A DNA stretch of 51,218 bases from Hydrogenophilales bacterium (lineage in GTDB: Bacteria > Pseudomonadota > Gammaproteobacteria > Burkholderiales > Thiobacteraceae), in the NCBI GenBank assembly GCA_016235775.1, contig JACRIU010000122.1, forward strand, positions 1 to 51,218. Direction: 5' to 3'. The notes below the pieces were generated by a model, which did not search any database, was not told the origin of the DNA, and worked only from the letters and a program-made list of their open reading frames with translations. The position numbers and the translations under genes were made by a program. This document shows, one piece after another, positions 1 to 9,788 of this stretch. Numbering within the stretch: the stretch's first letter is position 1; each line of letters opens with the position of its first letter.

Positions 1-1
1 C

Positions 2-889
<888 letters not shown>

Positions 890-915
890 GCCGTTTTAAC
901 CCGCGCAACACCCCT

Positions 916-945
916 GCAAAAGCCCCGCGTCAGCGGGGCTTTTGC
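916..945 (+). terminator. Intrinsic terminator of groEL
   Basis: A perfect 13-bp GC-rich stem (GCAAAAGCCCCGC with its complement) and a 4-base GTCA loop lie 27 bases after the groEL stop codon. The descending arm ends in a CTTTTGCTTT tract. The position fits termination of the groEL transcript. Confidence 0.85.
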
Positions 946-978
946 TTTATGCGGGTGCAATGCGTATTCAAATGCTTT

Positions 979-1045
979 AACCACGGATGAACACGGATGA
1001 AAAACCAAGATGCATTGTGGTTTTTTCCGTGTTTATCCGTGGTTA
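979..1045. repeat. Palindromic repeat element, 'CCACGGATGAACACGG' family
   Basis: The left arm AACCACGGATGAACACGG and a right arm that is nearly its reverse complement (CCGTGTTTATCCGTGGTT) flank a short A/T-rich centre. Related inverted repeats occur at 6738-6868 and 7433-7539, and single arms at 3701-3733 and 32147-32168. It lies between the groEL terminator and the next gene and overlaps no credible coding sequence. Confidence 0.75.
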
Positions 1046-1145
1046 CAAAGGGTTTTTTTTACTTGAGTGGAGCATGATCGATGGCATGGCGCGTATTTTC
1101 GTTAGAGGTTAGGATGACGCTTGGCGTCCCGATTCGCATGGATAG

Positions 1146-3521
1146 ATGAAGCGCAGTTCCCCTCTGTTTGATCCGAATGCATTGCACCACAGGCTGATTG
1201 TATCCAGCTCGGTGCTGTTTCTGTTTGGGGCGTTCACCTTGATCTGGTTGCTGATGGCGGGCTTGGGCTTGATGGGGCTGTATGCCTTGCAAGGCAATAA
1301 CCAGCGCATGGAAAAAATCGTGCGTGAGCATAATGTGAAGATTGCTTTGGTTTCCGATTTGCGCAGCATCAACCGTGAGCGGGCGCTGACGGTTCACAAG
1401 ATGATTTTGTCGCATGACCCGTTTGAACGCGATGCGTTGATGCTGGGTTTTCGCGAGCTGGCTGCGAGTTATATCCGGCAACGCGACAAACTGCTGGCGC
1501 TGCCCTTCGTGCCGGAAGAACAAAAGGCGTTTCAGGCCGCGCAAGAAAAAATCAGAGAATCCACCCGCCTTATGGAAGTGGTCGTCGCGCTGGCGTTGGA
1601 AGGCCGTAATGAAGAGGCGGAATTGATCCTCACCAGCCAGGCCATCCCCGCGCAGAATTTGGTGCAAGTCGATTTTGCCACTTTTCTGGCGTATCAAAAT
1701 CGATCGAGCGAGGCGGCGGTGCGCCATGCGCGCGCCGCCTACCAACAAGCCTATTGGGTGAGTGGGCTGTTGGGCGGGACCGCCTTGATTTTGGGGTTGA
1801 TCGTATCGGTGGGCGTCATCCGGCGTACGGCCAAGGTAGAGCGCGCGCTCGCGCGTGAGAAAGAGCGGGCCGAAGTTACGCTGCACTCGATCGGCGAGGC
1901 AGTGATTACCACCGATGAATCAGGCCGCATTGATCGTCTCAACGAAATGGCGGAGCGCCTGACCGGCTGGACAAATGCCGAGGCGGCAGGGCTTGAAGTA
2001 GAAGCGGTATATCGGGTGGTGGATGAAAACAACCCGGCCCAAGTGTTGAATCTGTCGGCGCGCTGCTTGCCGGGTGATCAGGAACCCATGCCGGAATCGT
2101 CACTTCTCATGGCGCGCAGCGGGCTGCAATTCACGATCGAGCAGACGGTGTCGCCTATCCGGGAGCCGGATGGCGCGGTGATCGGCATGGTGGTGGTGTT
2201 CCGGGATGTGACCACCGAGCGCTCCTTGGCGCACGAGTTGGCTTGGCAAGCCAGCCATGACGCCTTGACCAGTTTGGTTAACCGGCACGAATTCGAGCGC
2301 CGCTTGCAGGAGCTGGTGGAGAGCGCCCAGTCCTCCCGTATCAGTCATGCCCTGCTCTATGTCGATCTGGATCAATTCAAGCTGGTGAATGACACCTGCG
2401 GCCATGTGGCGGGGGATGAATTGCTGCGCCAATTGTCGACCATGTTAAGCGCGAAGATTCGCACAGTGGATACCCTGGCGCGCTTGGGCGGCGATGAGTT
2501 TGGCTTGCTCCTGCCCGGTTGCGGCATAGAGCAAGCGCAGGTGATCGCGGAAAAGCTGCGGGAGGAAATCAGCGAGTTTCGATTTATGTGGGAGGCGAAA
2601 ACCTTCGCGGTCGGCGCGTCTATCGGCTTGGTCGAGATCACGCATGAGACCGGCGCGATCGCGAATCTGCTCTCCGCCGCGGATACCGCGTGCTACATGG
2701 CGAAAGACCGAGGGCGCAATCGTGTCTGCGTCCACCGCGCGCAAGATGCGGAGGTGCGGCGGCTGCACGGCGAAGCCGAATGGGTGAGCAGAATTACCCG
2801 TGCATTCGAGGGGAATCGCTTTCAGCTTTATTATCAAAAAATCATCCCGCTGCATCCCGATCGGCATCCCGAATATCGCGAGATTCTGCTGCGCCTGATC
2901 GATGAAGCGGGTCAATTGGTGCCGCCGATGGCTTTCATCCCGGCGGCGGAGCGTTATGGTTTGATGCCGTTGATCGATCGCTGGGTGGTGCGCACCTTGT
3001 TTGCCTGGATGAAGGCGAATCAACATCAATTGCCGGAAAGCATTCGCTACTCCATTAATCTTTCCGGGCAGTCGCTGGGAGACGATGCTTTCACGGATTT
3101 CATCGAGGATCAGTTCCACCTGTCGGGCGTCTTGCCCGGACGGATTTGTTTCGAGGTGACCGAAACCGCGGCCATCGCCAACTTGGCGCACGCCATGCGC
3201 ATGATGTCGAAATTGCAGGCCATGGGCTGCGGTTTCTCGCTGGATGATTTTGGCAGCGGCATGTCCTGTTTTGCCTATCTCAAGAATCTGCCGGTGGACA
3301 GCATCAAGATCGACGGCGCATTCGTGCGCGACATGTTGACCGACCCCATCGATTGCGCGATGGTCGAAGCGATCATTCGCATCGGGCATGTGATGGGCTT
3401 GAAAACCATCGCGGAGTATGTCGAAAACGACGCGATCATGCAGCGGCTGGCCGAATTGAATGTAGATTATGTCCAGGGTTTTGGCATGCACCGGCCGGAA
3501 CCTCTGATCAAGCCTGTTTAA
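1146..3521 (+). CDS. Membrane-anchored PAS-GGDEF-EAL cyclic-di-GMP protein
   Basis: A 791-residue signalling protein that should make and/or degrade cyclic di-GMP. In order: a transmembrane helix near residues 20-50, a mainly helical extracytoplasmic region resembling four-helix-bundle sensors, a second membrane helix near 205-225, a PAS domain (about 245-360), a GGDEF domain with intact RLGGDEF (near 450), and a C-terminal EAL domain. The EAL signature reads EILLRL instead of EALLR/EVLLR, but the later FEVTETAAI and LDDFGSGMS motifs are present, so hydrolytic activity remains plausible. The ATG is the first good start before the membrane segment; its ribosome site is weak. It stands alone between two intergenic repeat regions. 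The sensed signal is unknown. Confidence 0.9.
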   Translation: MKRSSPLFDPNALHHRLIVSSSVLFLFGAFTLIWLLMAGLGLMGLYALQGNNQRMEKIVREHNVKIALVSDLRSINRERALTVHKMILSHDPFERDALMLGFRELAASYIRQRDKLLALPFVPEEQKAFQAAQEKIRESTRLMEVVVALALEGRNEEAELILTSQAIPAQNLVQVDFATFLAYQNRSSEAAVRHARAAYQQAYWVSGLLGGTALILGLIVSVGVIRRTAKVERALAREKERAEVTLHSIGEAVITTDESGRIDRLNEMAERLTGWTNAEAAGLEVEAVYRVVDENNPAQVLNLSARCLPGDQEPMPESSLLMARSGLQFTIEQTVSPIREPDGAVIGMVVVFRDVTTERSLAHELAWQASHDALTSLVNRHEFERRLQELVESAQSSRISHALLYVDLDQFKLVNDTCGHVAGDELLRQLSTMLSAKIRTVDTLARLGGDEFGLLLPGCGIEQAQVIAEKLREEISEFRFMWEAKTFAVGASIGLVEITHETGAIANLLSAADTACYMAKDRGRNRVCVHRAQDAEVRRLHGEAEWVSRITRAFEGNRFQLYYQKIIPLHPDRHPEYREILLRLIDEAGQLVPPMAFIPAAERYGLMPLIDRWVVRTLFAWMKANQHQLPESIRYSINLSGQSLGDDAFTDFIEDQFHLSGVLPGRICFEVTETAAIANLAHAMRMMSKLQAMGCGFSLDDFGSGMSCFAYLKNLPVDSIKIDGAFVRDMLTDPIDCAMVEAIIRIGHVMGLKTIAEYVENDAIMQRLAELNVDYVQGFGMHRPEPLIKPV

Positions 3522-3566
3522 GTTTGTCTGCCGCGTTATCCGCTTGTCCTAAAACGCCGGCCTTGC

Positions 3567-3595
3567 TTGTCGCCATACCCTGCCTCCGGTATAGT
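3567..3595 (+). promoter_or_regulatory. Predicted sigma-70 promoter of the gcv locus
   Basis: TTGTCG at 3567-3572 and TATAGT at 3590-3595 are separated by exactly 17 bases. The expected start point near 3602 lies just upstream of the glycine riboswitch, which supports the assignment. Confidence 0.6.
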
Positions 3596-3611
3596 TTCGC
3601 TTGCCCAAAGA

Positions 3612-3690
3612 CACACGGGAGAGCGCACGCAAGACGTGCCGCCGAAGGCGTAATTAACCCATAACCGCTCAGGCCAACGAACCGTGCGAA
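3612..3690 (+). promoter_or_regulatory. Glycine riboswitch (single aptamer) upstream of gcvT
   Basis: The leader carries the hallmark elements of the glycine aptamer: ACACGGGAGAG at the 5' side, GCCGCCGAAGGCGTAAT in the middle, and CGCTCAGGCCAACGAACCG at the 3' side. The outer CACACGG/CCGTGCG segments can form helix P1 with one mismatch. Most glycine riboswitches are tandem; only one aptamer is seen here. The place of a second aptamer is taken by a remnant of a palindromic repeat. Glycine sensing would be expected to switch on gcvT and the downstream genes. Confidence 0.85.
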
Positions 3691-3700
3691 CCCCATTTCC

Positions 3701-3733
3701 CCGTGCCCCCGTGGTTAAAAAAGTCGTTTTAGG
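3701..3733. repeat. Single arm of the palindromic repeat family
   Basis: CCCCCGTGGTTAAAAAAGTC followed by a GTTTTAGG tail resembles the right end of the element at 6835-6885, where GTGGCTAAAAAGGCCG is also followed by TTTTAGGATGA. No matching left arm is evident, so I read it as a decayed copy between riboswitch and gcvT. Confidence 0.45.
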
Positions 3734-3770
3734 TTGATTCTGTATAACCGCAATACGCTCAAGGAGCCGC

Positions 3771-4850
3771 ATGCTCAAGCAAACCGCATTAAATGCCGCG
3801 CATCGCGCCATGGGCGCGAAGATGGTGGATTTTTCCGGCTGGGATATGCCGCTGCATTACGGCTCGCAGATCGAGGAGCATCACTTCGTGCGGCGCGACG
3901 CCGGCATGTTCGATGTGTCGCACATGCTCGCCATCGATGTCGAGGGCGCGCTGGCGCGTGAATTTTTGCGCCGCTTGCTGGCGAATAATGTCGATCGCTT
4001 GCAAATCCCCGGCAAGGCGCTGTATTCCTGTCTGCTGAACGAGCAGGGCGGGGTGCTCGACGATCTGATCGTGTACTACCTGCGCGAGGATTGGTTCCGC
4101 ATCGTGGTGAACGCCGCCACCTGCGATAAGGATTTGGCCTGGATGCGGGCGCGGCGCGATGAATTTGCATCGAGCCTACAGATAACCCCACGGCGTGAAA
4201 TGGCGATTATCGCGGTGCAAGGCCCGCATGCGCGGGAAAAAGTGTGGCAAGCGGCGCCGGAGATTCGCGGGGTCACGGAATTATTGAAGCCGTTCCAGGC
4301 CGCCGACTGCGCGCCGTATTTTGTGGGGCGCACCGGCTACACCGGCGAAGATGGTTTCGAGATTATTCTGCCTTCGAGTCAAGCGGAAAAATTCTGGCGA
4401 GCGCTGAGCAGCGTGGGCGTGAAACCGATTGGTTTGGGCGCGCGCGATACCTTGCGCTTGGAAGCCGGCATGAATCTCTATGGCCAGGATATGGATGAAA
4501 CGGTCACGCCGCTCGAATCGGGTTTGGCGTGGACGGTGGATCTGGCCGCCGAGCGCGATTTCATCGGCAAAGCGGTGCTGAAAGAGCAAGTCGTGACGCG
4601 TGATTTGTTCGGTTTGGTGTTGATAGACAAAGGCGTGCTGCGCAGCCATCAGCAGGTGCGCACCACCTATGGCGACGGCGAAATCACCAGCGGCAGTTTC
4701 GCGCCCACCCTCGACAAATCGATCGCACTGGCGCGTTTGCCCAAGACGATTCCCCTGGGCGAGTTGGTGCAAGTGGAAGTGCGCGACAAATTGCTCTCGT
4801 CGAAGGTGGTGAAATATCCCTTCGTGCGCAACGGTAAAAGTTTAATTTAA
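3771..4850 (+). CDS. gcvT: Glycine cleavage system T protein (aminomethyltransferase)
   Basis: A 359-residue T protein. It takes the aminomethyl group from the lipoyl arm of GcvH, passes its one-carbon unit to tetrahydrofolate and releases ammonia. Characteristic segments are [16 protein letters not shown] near the N-terminus, MFDVSHM, the folate-region YTGEDGFEI, and [15 protein letters not shown]. The length is that of a full enzyme. The ATG has a clear AAGGAG site. It is the first gene behind the glycine riboswitch, and gcvH follows after 10 bases, so the two are almost certainly cotranscribed. Confidence 0.97.
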   Translation: MLKQTALNAAHRAMGAKMVDFSGWDMPLHYGSQIEEHHFVRRDAGMFDVSHMLAIDVEGALAREFLRRLLANNVDRLQIPGKALYSCLLNEQGGVLDDLIVYYLREDWFRIVVNAATCDKDLAWMRARRDEFASSLQITPRREMAIIAVQGPHAREKVWQAAPEIRGVTELLKPFQAADCAPYFVGRTGYTGEDGFEIILPSSQAEKFWRALSSVGVKPIGLGARDTLRLEAGMNLYGQDMDETVTPLESGLAWTVDLAAERDFIGKAVLKEQVVTRDLFGLVLIDKGVLRSHQQVRTTYGDGEITSGSFAPTLDKSIALARLPKTIPLGELVQVEVRDKLLSSKVVKYPFVRNGKSLI

Positions 4851-4860
4851 GGAGTGTGGC

Positions 4861-5250
4861 ATGACGATTCCGAATGATCTGAAATACACCAAGTCGCATG
4901 AATGGGTGCGTGCGGAAGCCGACGGCACGGTGACGGTCGGCATCACGCACCATGCCCAGGATTTGCTGGGCGACATGGTGTATGTGGAAAGCCCGCAAGT
5001 CGGGCGCAAGGTCGCGGCAAGCGAAGAATGCGCCGTGGTCGAATCGGTGAAAGCCGCGTCCGACGTATACGCGCCGATCGCCGGCGAAGTGGTGGCGGTG
5101 AATGAGGCGGTCGCCAACAAGCCGGAGATGATCAATCAAGATGCTTACGGCGCTTGGATGTTTCGCTTGAAACCGGACAATGCAGCCGACGTCAATGCTT
5201 TGCTGGATGCGGCTGGATATAAGGCCGTGGTCGATAGCGAAGCGCACTAA
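4861..5250 (+). CDS. gcvH: Glycine cleavage system H protein (lipoyl carrier)
   Basis: A 129-residue lipoyl-carrier protein that shuttles the aminomethyl intermediate between the P, T and L proteins. The lipoylation lysine lies in [14 protein letters not shown] at about residue 63. The N-terminal [11 protein letters not shown] and [18 protein letters not shown] are typical. An AAGGAG site precedes the ATG, and the gene sits 10 bases after gcvT. The next gene, gcvPA, is separated by a palindromic element. Confidence 0.98.
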   Translation: MTIPNDLKYTKSHEWVRAEADGTVTVGITHHAQDLLGDMVYVESPQVGRKVAASEECAVVESVKAASDVYAPIAGEVVAVNEAVANKPEMINQDAYGAWMFRLKPDNAADVNALLDAAGYKAVVDSEAH

Positions 5251-5252
5251 TT

Positions 5253-5333
5253 TTAGTGAGGCGTGAGGGGAAAGGTGTGAAGTGTATCGCGCCGGCTTTT
5301 TACTCCTTACCCCTCACGCTTTACCCCTAACGA
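5253..5333. repeat. Inverted repeat element between gcvH and gcvPA
   Basis: The left arm contains GCGTGAGGGGAAAGGTGTGA, and the right arm ACTCCTTACCCCTCACGC is its imperfect complement. A shorter, partial copy of the same type lies at 46281-46312. It fills almost the whole gcvH-gcvPA gap and may fold in the operon mRNA. Confidence 0.65.
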
Positions 5334-5341
5334 GATTCTAG

Positions 5342-6721
5342 ATGCCTTTTATCCCCCATACCGAAGACGACGTGCGCGAGATGTTGGCCAGCATCGGCGT
5401 CGCGTCGATCGACGCCTTGTTCGACGAGATTCCGCAAGCGCTGCGCAGCGGTGGTTTGACCCAGGTGCCGGAAGGCATGAGCGAGATGGAAGTGACGCGG
5501 CTGATGCATGCGCGCGCCGAACGCGACGGCCGTTATTCGAATTACATCGGCGCGGGCGCGTACGAACATCACATCCCCGCCGCGGTGTGGCAGCTCGTCA
5601 GCCGCGGCGAGTTCTATACGGCGTACACGCCGTATCAAGCCGAGGCGAGCCAGGGCACGCTGCAACTGCTGTACGAATACCAGACCATGATGGCCTCGCT
5701 CACCGGCATGGATGTGTCGAACGCGAGCCTGTACGACGGCGCTTCGGGCCTGGCCGAAGCGGTGCTGATGGCGGTGCGCGCGCACCGGCATTCGCGCCGC
5801 ATCCTGATGCCGAAGACGGTGCACCCGTATTACCGGCGCACGGTGCGGGCGATCGTGTCGGCGCAAAATATCGAGCTGGTCGAATTGGAATATGATGCCG
5901 AGACCGGCATTACCACGACGCTGCCGGAGGGCGATTTCGCCGCGCTGGTGATCCCGCAGCCGAATTTCTTCGGCTGTTTGGAGGATGCCGATGCGCTCAC
6001 CGATTGGGCGCACGACCATGGCGGCTTGGCGATCGGCTTGGTGAATCCGGCTTCCTTGGCCTTGCTCAAACCGCCGGGTCAATGGGGTGCGAATGGCGCC
6101 GACATCGCGACGGGCGAGGGTCAGCCTTTGGGTGCGCCGCTTGCCTCGGGCGGACCGTATTTCGGCTTCCTCGCCTGCAAGCAGGATTTCGTGCGCCAGA
6201 TGCCGGGGCGCATCATCGGCCGCACCGTGGACCTGGAAGGCAAGCCCGGCTTCACCCTGACGCTGCAAGCGCGCGAGCAACATATTCGCCGCGCCAAGGC
6301 CACCTCCAATATCTGCACCAACCAAGGCTTGCTGGTCACCGCCGCGACAATCTACCTCTCGCTGCTTGGGCCGGAAGGGCTGAAGCGCGTGGCGCTGGCC
6401 TCCCATGCGAACACGCAAGCGCTCATCAATAAGCTCACGCAAATTCCCGGCGTCACCCTGGCATTTGATCGGCCTATGTTCCACGAGGCGGTGCTTAAAC
6501 TGAATACGCCTGCGGCAGGGGTGCTGCATGCGCTGGAAGCCCAGGGCATCCTCGGCGGCTTCGATCTCATGCCGGCTTATCCCGAGCTCGGCAACGCGCT
6601 TCTGGTGTGCGCCACCGAGACCAAAACCGAAGCCGATTTGCAACAATTCGCCGATCATTTGGCGCGCATCATGGGGCGGCAACAGAGCGCGCCGCCATGC
6701 CCGATCCAACCTAAGCTTTAG
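5342..6721 (+). CDS. gcvPA: Glycine dehydrogenase (decarboxylating) subunit 1
   Basis: A 459-residue alpha subunit of the two-chain form of the P protein, which with GcvPB decarboxylates glycine and loads the aminomethyl group on GcvH. Typical segments are [17 protein letters not shown] at the N-terminus, [30 protein letters not shown] and FEYQTM-like [20 protein letters not shown]. It lacks the PLP lysine, which is carried by subunit 2, as is normal for the split enzyme. Subunit 2 is not adjacent: tpx and two repeat elements intervene. Many proteobacteria have one fused gcvP instead. Confidence 0.97.
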   Translation: MPFIPHTEDDVREMLASIGVASIDALFDEIPQALRSGGLTQVPEGMSEMEVTRLMHARAERDGRYSNYIGAGAYEHHIPAAVWQLVSRGEFYTAYTPYQAEASQGTLQLLYEYQTMMASLTGMDVSNASLYDGASGLAEAVLMAVRAHRHSRRILMPKTVHPYYRRTVRAIVSAQNIELVELEYDAETGITTTLPEGDFAALVIPQPNFFGCLEDADALTDWAHDHGGLAIGLVNPASLALLKPPGQWGANGADIATGEGQPLGAPLASGGPYFGFLACKQDFVRQMPGRIIGRTVDLEGKPGFTLTLQAREQHIRRAKATSNICTNQGLLVTAATIYLSLLGPEGLKRVALASHANTQALINKLTQIPGVTLAFDRPMFHEAVLKLNTPAAGVLHALEAQGILGGFDLMPAYPELGNALLVCATETKTEADLQQFADHLARIMGRQQSAPPCPIQPKL

Positions 6722-6737
6722 GCTGGATAAAACAATT

Positions 6738-6868
6738 GGCCACAGAGGTCACAGAGAACACAGAGAAAAACCCGGCAGACTCGGTTGTGGGTTTACCTTT
6801 TGAATTTTCGAAGCACGCCGATAAACCCATCGGCTCCTCTCTGTGACCTCTGTGATCTCTGTGGCTAA
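6738..6868. repeat. Palindromic repeat element, 'CCACAGAGGTCACAGAG' type
   Basis: The left arm GGCCACAGAGGTCACAGAGA is mirrored by a right arm CTCTGTGACCTCTGTGATCT that continues into CTGTGGCT. The 60-base centre contains no gene. It sits between gcvPA and tpx. The same kind of short-period arm (CCACxGAxxxxCACxGA) is found at 979-1045 and 7433-7539. Confidence 0.8.
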
Positions 6869-6917
6869 AAAGGCCGTTTTTAGGATGAATGCAACGCAAC
6901 CCTGATATGGAGGACGT

Positions 6918-7418
6918 ATGAGTACAGTCACGTTGGAAGGCAACCCGCTGCATGTGGAAGGCCATTTCCCCCAGCCGGGCGATAAGGCGCATAGTTTCAT
7001 GCTGGTGGATAAAGATTTAAATGATGTGGCGCTGTCGCACTTCGCGGGCAAACGCAAAGTGCTGTCCATCGTGCCCAGCCTGGATACGCCGACCTGCGCA
7101 GCCTCCACGCGCGTATTCAACGAGAAGGCATCCAGTCTGGCCAATACCGTGGTGATCGTGATTTCATCCGACCTGCCCTTCGCCCAGTCGCGCTTCTGCG
7201 GCGCGGAAGGCATCGAGAATGTGGTCACGCTCTCGACCCTGCGCGGCCGCGATTTTCATCGCGACTACGGCGTTTTGATCACCGAACACCCGCTGACCGG
7301 TTTGACCGCACGCGCCGTAATCGTGCTGGATGAAAACGATAAAGTGATCTACTCGCAGCTCGTGCCGGAGATTGCCGACGAGCCGGATTACGATGCGGCG
7401 CTGGCGGTTTTGGGGTAA
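6918..7418 (+). CDS. tpx: Thiol peroxidase Tpx (atypical 2-Cys peroxiredoxin)
   Basis: A 166-residue periplasmic- or cytosol-type thiol peroxidase that reduces hydrogen and alkyl peroxides with electrons from thioredoxin. The peroxidatic cysteine is in [15 protein letters not shown] near residue 60, and the resolving cysteine is in QSRFCGAEG near 94, the Tpx spacing. No export signal is seen, so a cytoplasmic location is most likely. A GGAGG site precedes the ATG. It separates the two glycine dehydrogenase subunit genes and is flanked on both sides by palindromic repeat elements, so it may be an inserted module. Confidence 0.95.
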   Translation: MSTVTLEGNPLHVEGHFPQPGDKAHSFMLVDKDLNDVALSHFAGKRKVLSIVPSLDTPTCAASTRVFNEKASSLANTVVIVISSDLPFAQSRFCGAEGIENVVTLSTLRGRDFHRDYGVLITEHPLTGLTARAVIVLDENDKVIYSQLVPEIADEPDYDAALAVLG

Positions 7419-7432
7419 GGCAAAACTTTTGG

Positions 7433-7539
7433 AACCACGAATGAACACTAATGCACACGAATAAAACCGAGGTGCGTAAAGCGGTAGCGGTTTCTTTTTT
7501 GATTTTTAATTTGTGTTCATTAGTGTTCATTCGTGGTTA
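7433..7539. repeat. Palindromic repeat element, 'CCACGAATGAACACTAATG' type
   Basis: The left arm AACCACGAATGAACACTAAT is mirrored by the right arm ATTAGTGTTCATTCGTGGTT around a 35-40 base centre. It is the third member of the family in this window and fills the gap between tpx and gcvPB. Its right arm ends about 20 bases before the gcvPB start. Confidence 0.8.
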
Positions 7540-7560
7540 ATATTTTTTTGTGGAATTTCC

Positions 7561-9012
7561 ATGTTGATATTTGAATTATCGCGCCCTGGTCGCAAGAGCT
7601 ATGCACAAATGCCCGCAACGGCTGCTTCAGCCAGTGGGATACCCGATGCATTCTTGCGCCAGGATGCGCCGCTGCTGCCGGAATGTTCCGAGATGGATGT
7701 GGTGCGCCACTACACGCAGCTGTCGCAGAAGAATTTTTCCATCGATACCCAGTTCTATCCGCTCGGCTCGTGCACCATGAAATACAACCCGCGCGCGTGC
7801 AACACGCTGGCGATGCTGCCGCAGTTTTTGGCGCGGCATCCGCATGCGGCCGCGCCCACCGGACAGGGTTTTCTGGCGTGCATGTATGAGCTGCAAGAGA
7901 TGTTGAAAGACGTGACCGGCATGGCGGGCGTGAGCCTCACGCCGATGGCGGGGGCGCAGGGCGAGTTTGCCGGGGTGGCGATGATGCGCGCTTACCATCT
8001 CGCGCGCGGCGACATGGCGCGCCGGGAAATCCTGGTGCCGGACGCGGCGCACGGCACCAATCCGGCGACAGCGGTGATGTGCGGCTACACGGTGAAAGAG
8101 ATTCCCACCCATCGCGAGGGCGACGTGGATATCGAAGCTCTGCGCGCCGCCGTGGGCCCGCATACCGCCGGGCTGATGCTGACCAATCCCTCCACGCTCG
8201 GCGTGTTCGAACGCAACATCGCCGAGATCGCAAAGATCGTGCACGAAGCAGGCGGCTTGCTCTACTACGACGGCGCGAATTTGAATGCGATTCTCGGCCG
8301 GGTGAAGCCGGGCGATATGGGCTTCGACGTGATTCACATGAATTTGCACAAAACCTTTTCCACCCCGCATGGCGGCGGCGGCCCGGGCGCCGGGCCGGTA
8401 GGCGTGTCGGAGCGTTTGGCGCCCTTCATGCCGATCCCGATTGTGCATGAAGATCGCGGGGTGTATCGCTGGCTGACCGAACGCGACCGGCCGCAATCCA
8501 TCGGGCGGCTGTCCGCCAATATGGGTAATGCCGGGGTGTTGATGCGGGCGTATATTTACGCGCGCCTATTGGGGCGCGAGGGCATGCACCGGGTGGCGGA
8601 ATACGCCACGCTCAATGCCAATTATTTGATGGCGGAATTGCAGAAGGCGGGATTCGACATCGCCTATTCGACGCGGCGCGCCAGCCACGAGTTTATCGTG
8701 AGCATGAAGCGCTTGAAGGATGAGACGGGCATCTCTGCGATGGATGTGGCGAAGCGGCTCTTGGACAAGGGCTTCCACGCACCGACCACATATTTCCCCC
8801 TGTTGGTGCCGGAGTGCTTGTTGATCGAACCGACCGAAACCGAAACCAAGCAGACCTTGGATGCCTTTATCTCGGCGCTGAAGGAAATTGTGCAGGAAGC
8901 GCGCACTAATCCTGATCTGGTGAAAGGCGCGCCTTACACCACACCGGTACGCCGCCTGGATGACGTGAAAGCGGCGCGCGAGCTGGACCTGACGTGGAAG
9001 CCCGCCGCATGA
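7561..9012 (+). CDS. gcvPB: Glycine dehydrogenase (decarboxylating) subunit 2
   Basis: A 483-residue PLP-binding beta subunit of the split P protein. The cofactor lysine is in [20 protein letters not shown], which is diagnostic. Other conserved parts are [14 protein letters not shown] and [13 protein letters not shown] start it at the ATG directly after the repeat element because [18 protein letters not shown] matches the usual N-terminus; the 16-residue longer frame would read through the repeat arm. The last codon overlaps the dgkA start by ATGA. Confidence 0.97.
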   Translation: MLIFELSRPGRKSYAQMPATAASASGIPDAFLRQDAPLLPECSEMDVVRHYTQLSQKNFSIDTQFYPLGSCTMKYNPRACNTLAMLPQFLARHPHAAAPTGQGFLACMYELQEMLKDVTGMAGVSLTPMAGAQGEFAGVAMMRAYHLARGDMARREILVPDAAHGTNPATAVMCGYTVKEIPTHREGDVDIEALRAAVGPHTAGLMLTNPSTLGVFERNIAEIAKIVHEAGGLLYYDGANLNAILGRVKPGDMGFDVIHMNLHKTFSTPHGGGGPGAGPVGVSERLAPFMPIPIVHEDRGVYRWLTERDRPQSIGRLSANMGNAGVLMRAYIYARLLGREGMHRVAEYATLNANYLMAELQKAGFDIAYSTRRASHEFIVSMKRLKDETGISAMDVAKRLLDKGFHAPTTYFPLLVPECLLIEPTETETKQTLDAFISALKEIVQEARTNPDLVKGAPYTTPVRRLDDVKAARELDLTWKPAA

Positions 9013-9398
9013 CGGATCCCGCTACGAACGAAGCCTCGTCGTTCAAGGGCAAGACCGGCCTCAAGCGCGTGTGGAACGCGTTTTTTTATTCGATGGCGGG
9101 GCTTGGCGCGGCGTTTAAAAATGAAGATGCTTTCCGCCAGGAAGTGCTGCTGGCGCTGATCCTGATTCCGCTTGCGCTGTTCTTGCCGGTGGCGGGGGTG
9201 GGTAAAGCCTTGATGATCGGTGCGGTGCTGCTGGTGCTGATGGTCGAGCTGCTCAATTCGGCGATCGAAGCCACGGTGGACCGGGTATCGATCGAACTTC
9301 ACCCGCTGGCCAAGCGCGCCAAGGACATCGGCAGCGCGGCGGTATTCGTCGCGCTCGCCAATGTCGCTATTGTGTGGACGCTGGTGCTAATGTCTTAA
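9009..9398 (+). CDS. dgkA: Diacylglycerol kinase DgkA
   Basis: A 129-residue inner-membrane kinase that phosphorylates diacylglycerol, recycling lipid left over from membrane-derived glycan or lipopolysaccharide modification. It has three predicted membrane helices and the DgkA motif [18 protein letters not shown]. The start overlaps the gcvPB stop by four bases (ATGA), so translation is probably coupled. The 3' end overlaps the convergent grxD by four bases. There is no obvious link in function with glycine cleavage. Confidence 0.96.
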   Translation: MTDPATNEASSFKGKTGLKRVWNAFFYSMAGLGAAFKNEDAFRQEVLLALILIPLALFLPVAGVGKALMIGAVLLVLMVELLNSAIEATVDRVSIELHPLAKRAKDIGSAAVFVALANVAIVWTLVLMS

Positions 9399-9715
9399 GC
9401 GGCTTCCGCATCTTTCAGCAGTTTCTGCAATTCACCCTTCTGATACATCTCGGTCATGATGTCCGAGCCGCCGATCAACTCGCCTTTGACGTAAAGTTGG
9501 GGAAAGGTCGGCCAGTTGGCATAAGCCGGCAAGTTCTGGAAAATATCCTTATCGGCCAATACATTCACCGCCAGGAAATTTTGCAGGCCACAGGCCTTGA
9601 GAATCTGCGCTGCATTGGAGGAGTAGCCGCATTGCGGAAACTGCGGCGTGCCTTTCATGTACAGCACGACGGTGTTATTGGTGACTTGTTCGCGGATGGT
9701 GTCTAAAGCGCTCAT
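9395..9715 (-). CDS. grxD: Monothiol glutaredoxin, Grx4 type
   Basis: A 106-residue monothiol glutaredoxin that binds and passes on [2Fe-2S] clusters in the cytosol, usually with BolA partners. The active site reads PQCGYSSNAAQILKACG, with CGYS in place of the usual CGFS, a conservative change. Upstream MKGTPQFP and downstream WPTFPQLYVKGELIGGSDIM are standard. I start at MSALDTIREQ; the in-frame start eight residues upstream is less like the family. It is convergent with dgkA. Confidence 0.95.
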   Translation of the reverse strand: MSALDTIREQVTNNTVVLYMKGTPQFPQCGYSSNAAQILKACGLQNFLAVNVLADKDIFQNLPAYANWPTFPQLYVKGELIGGSDIMTEMYQKGELQKLLKDAEAA

Positions 9716-9788
9716 GGTGGTTCCTGTTAGATGGATCAAAAAATCTTGACTAATTTAATCGGGTATAGCCGTGTTGTCAAGGGTCGTG

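Noticed and set aside
2445-3491. 348-residue minus-strand frame inside the first GGDEF/EAL gene
   Set aside because: Shadow frame of a well-supported gene, with histidine/arginine-rich composition typical of antisense translation. The same holds for the long frames opposite gcvPA, gcvPB and the second GGDEF/EAL gene.
6528-6803. Frame reading HRGHREHREK through the repeat after gcvPA
   Set aside because: This is translation of the palindromic arms, a known artefact of such repeats.
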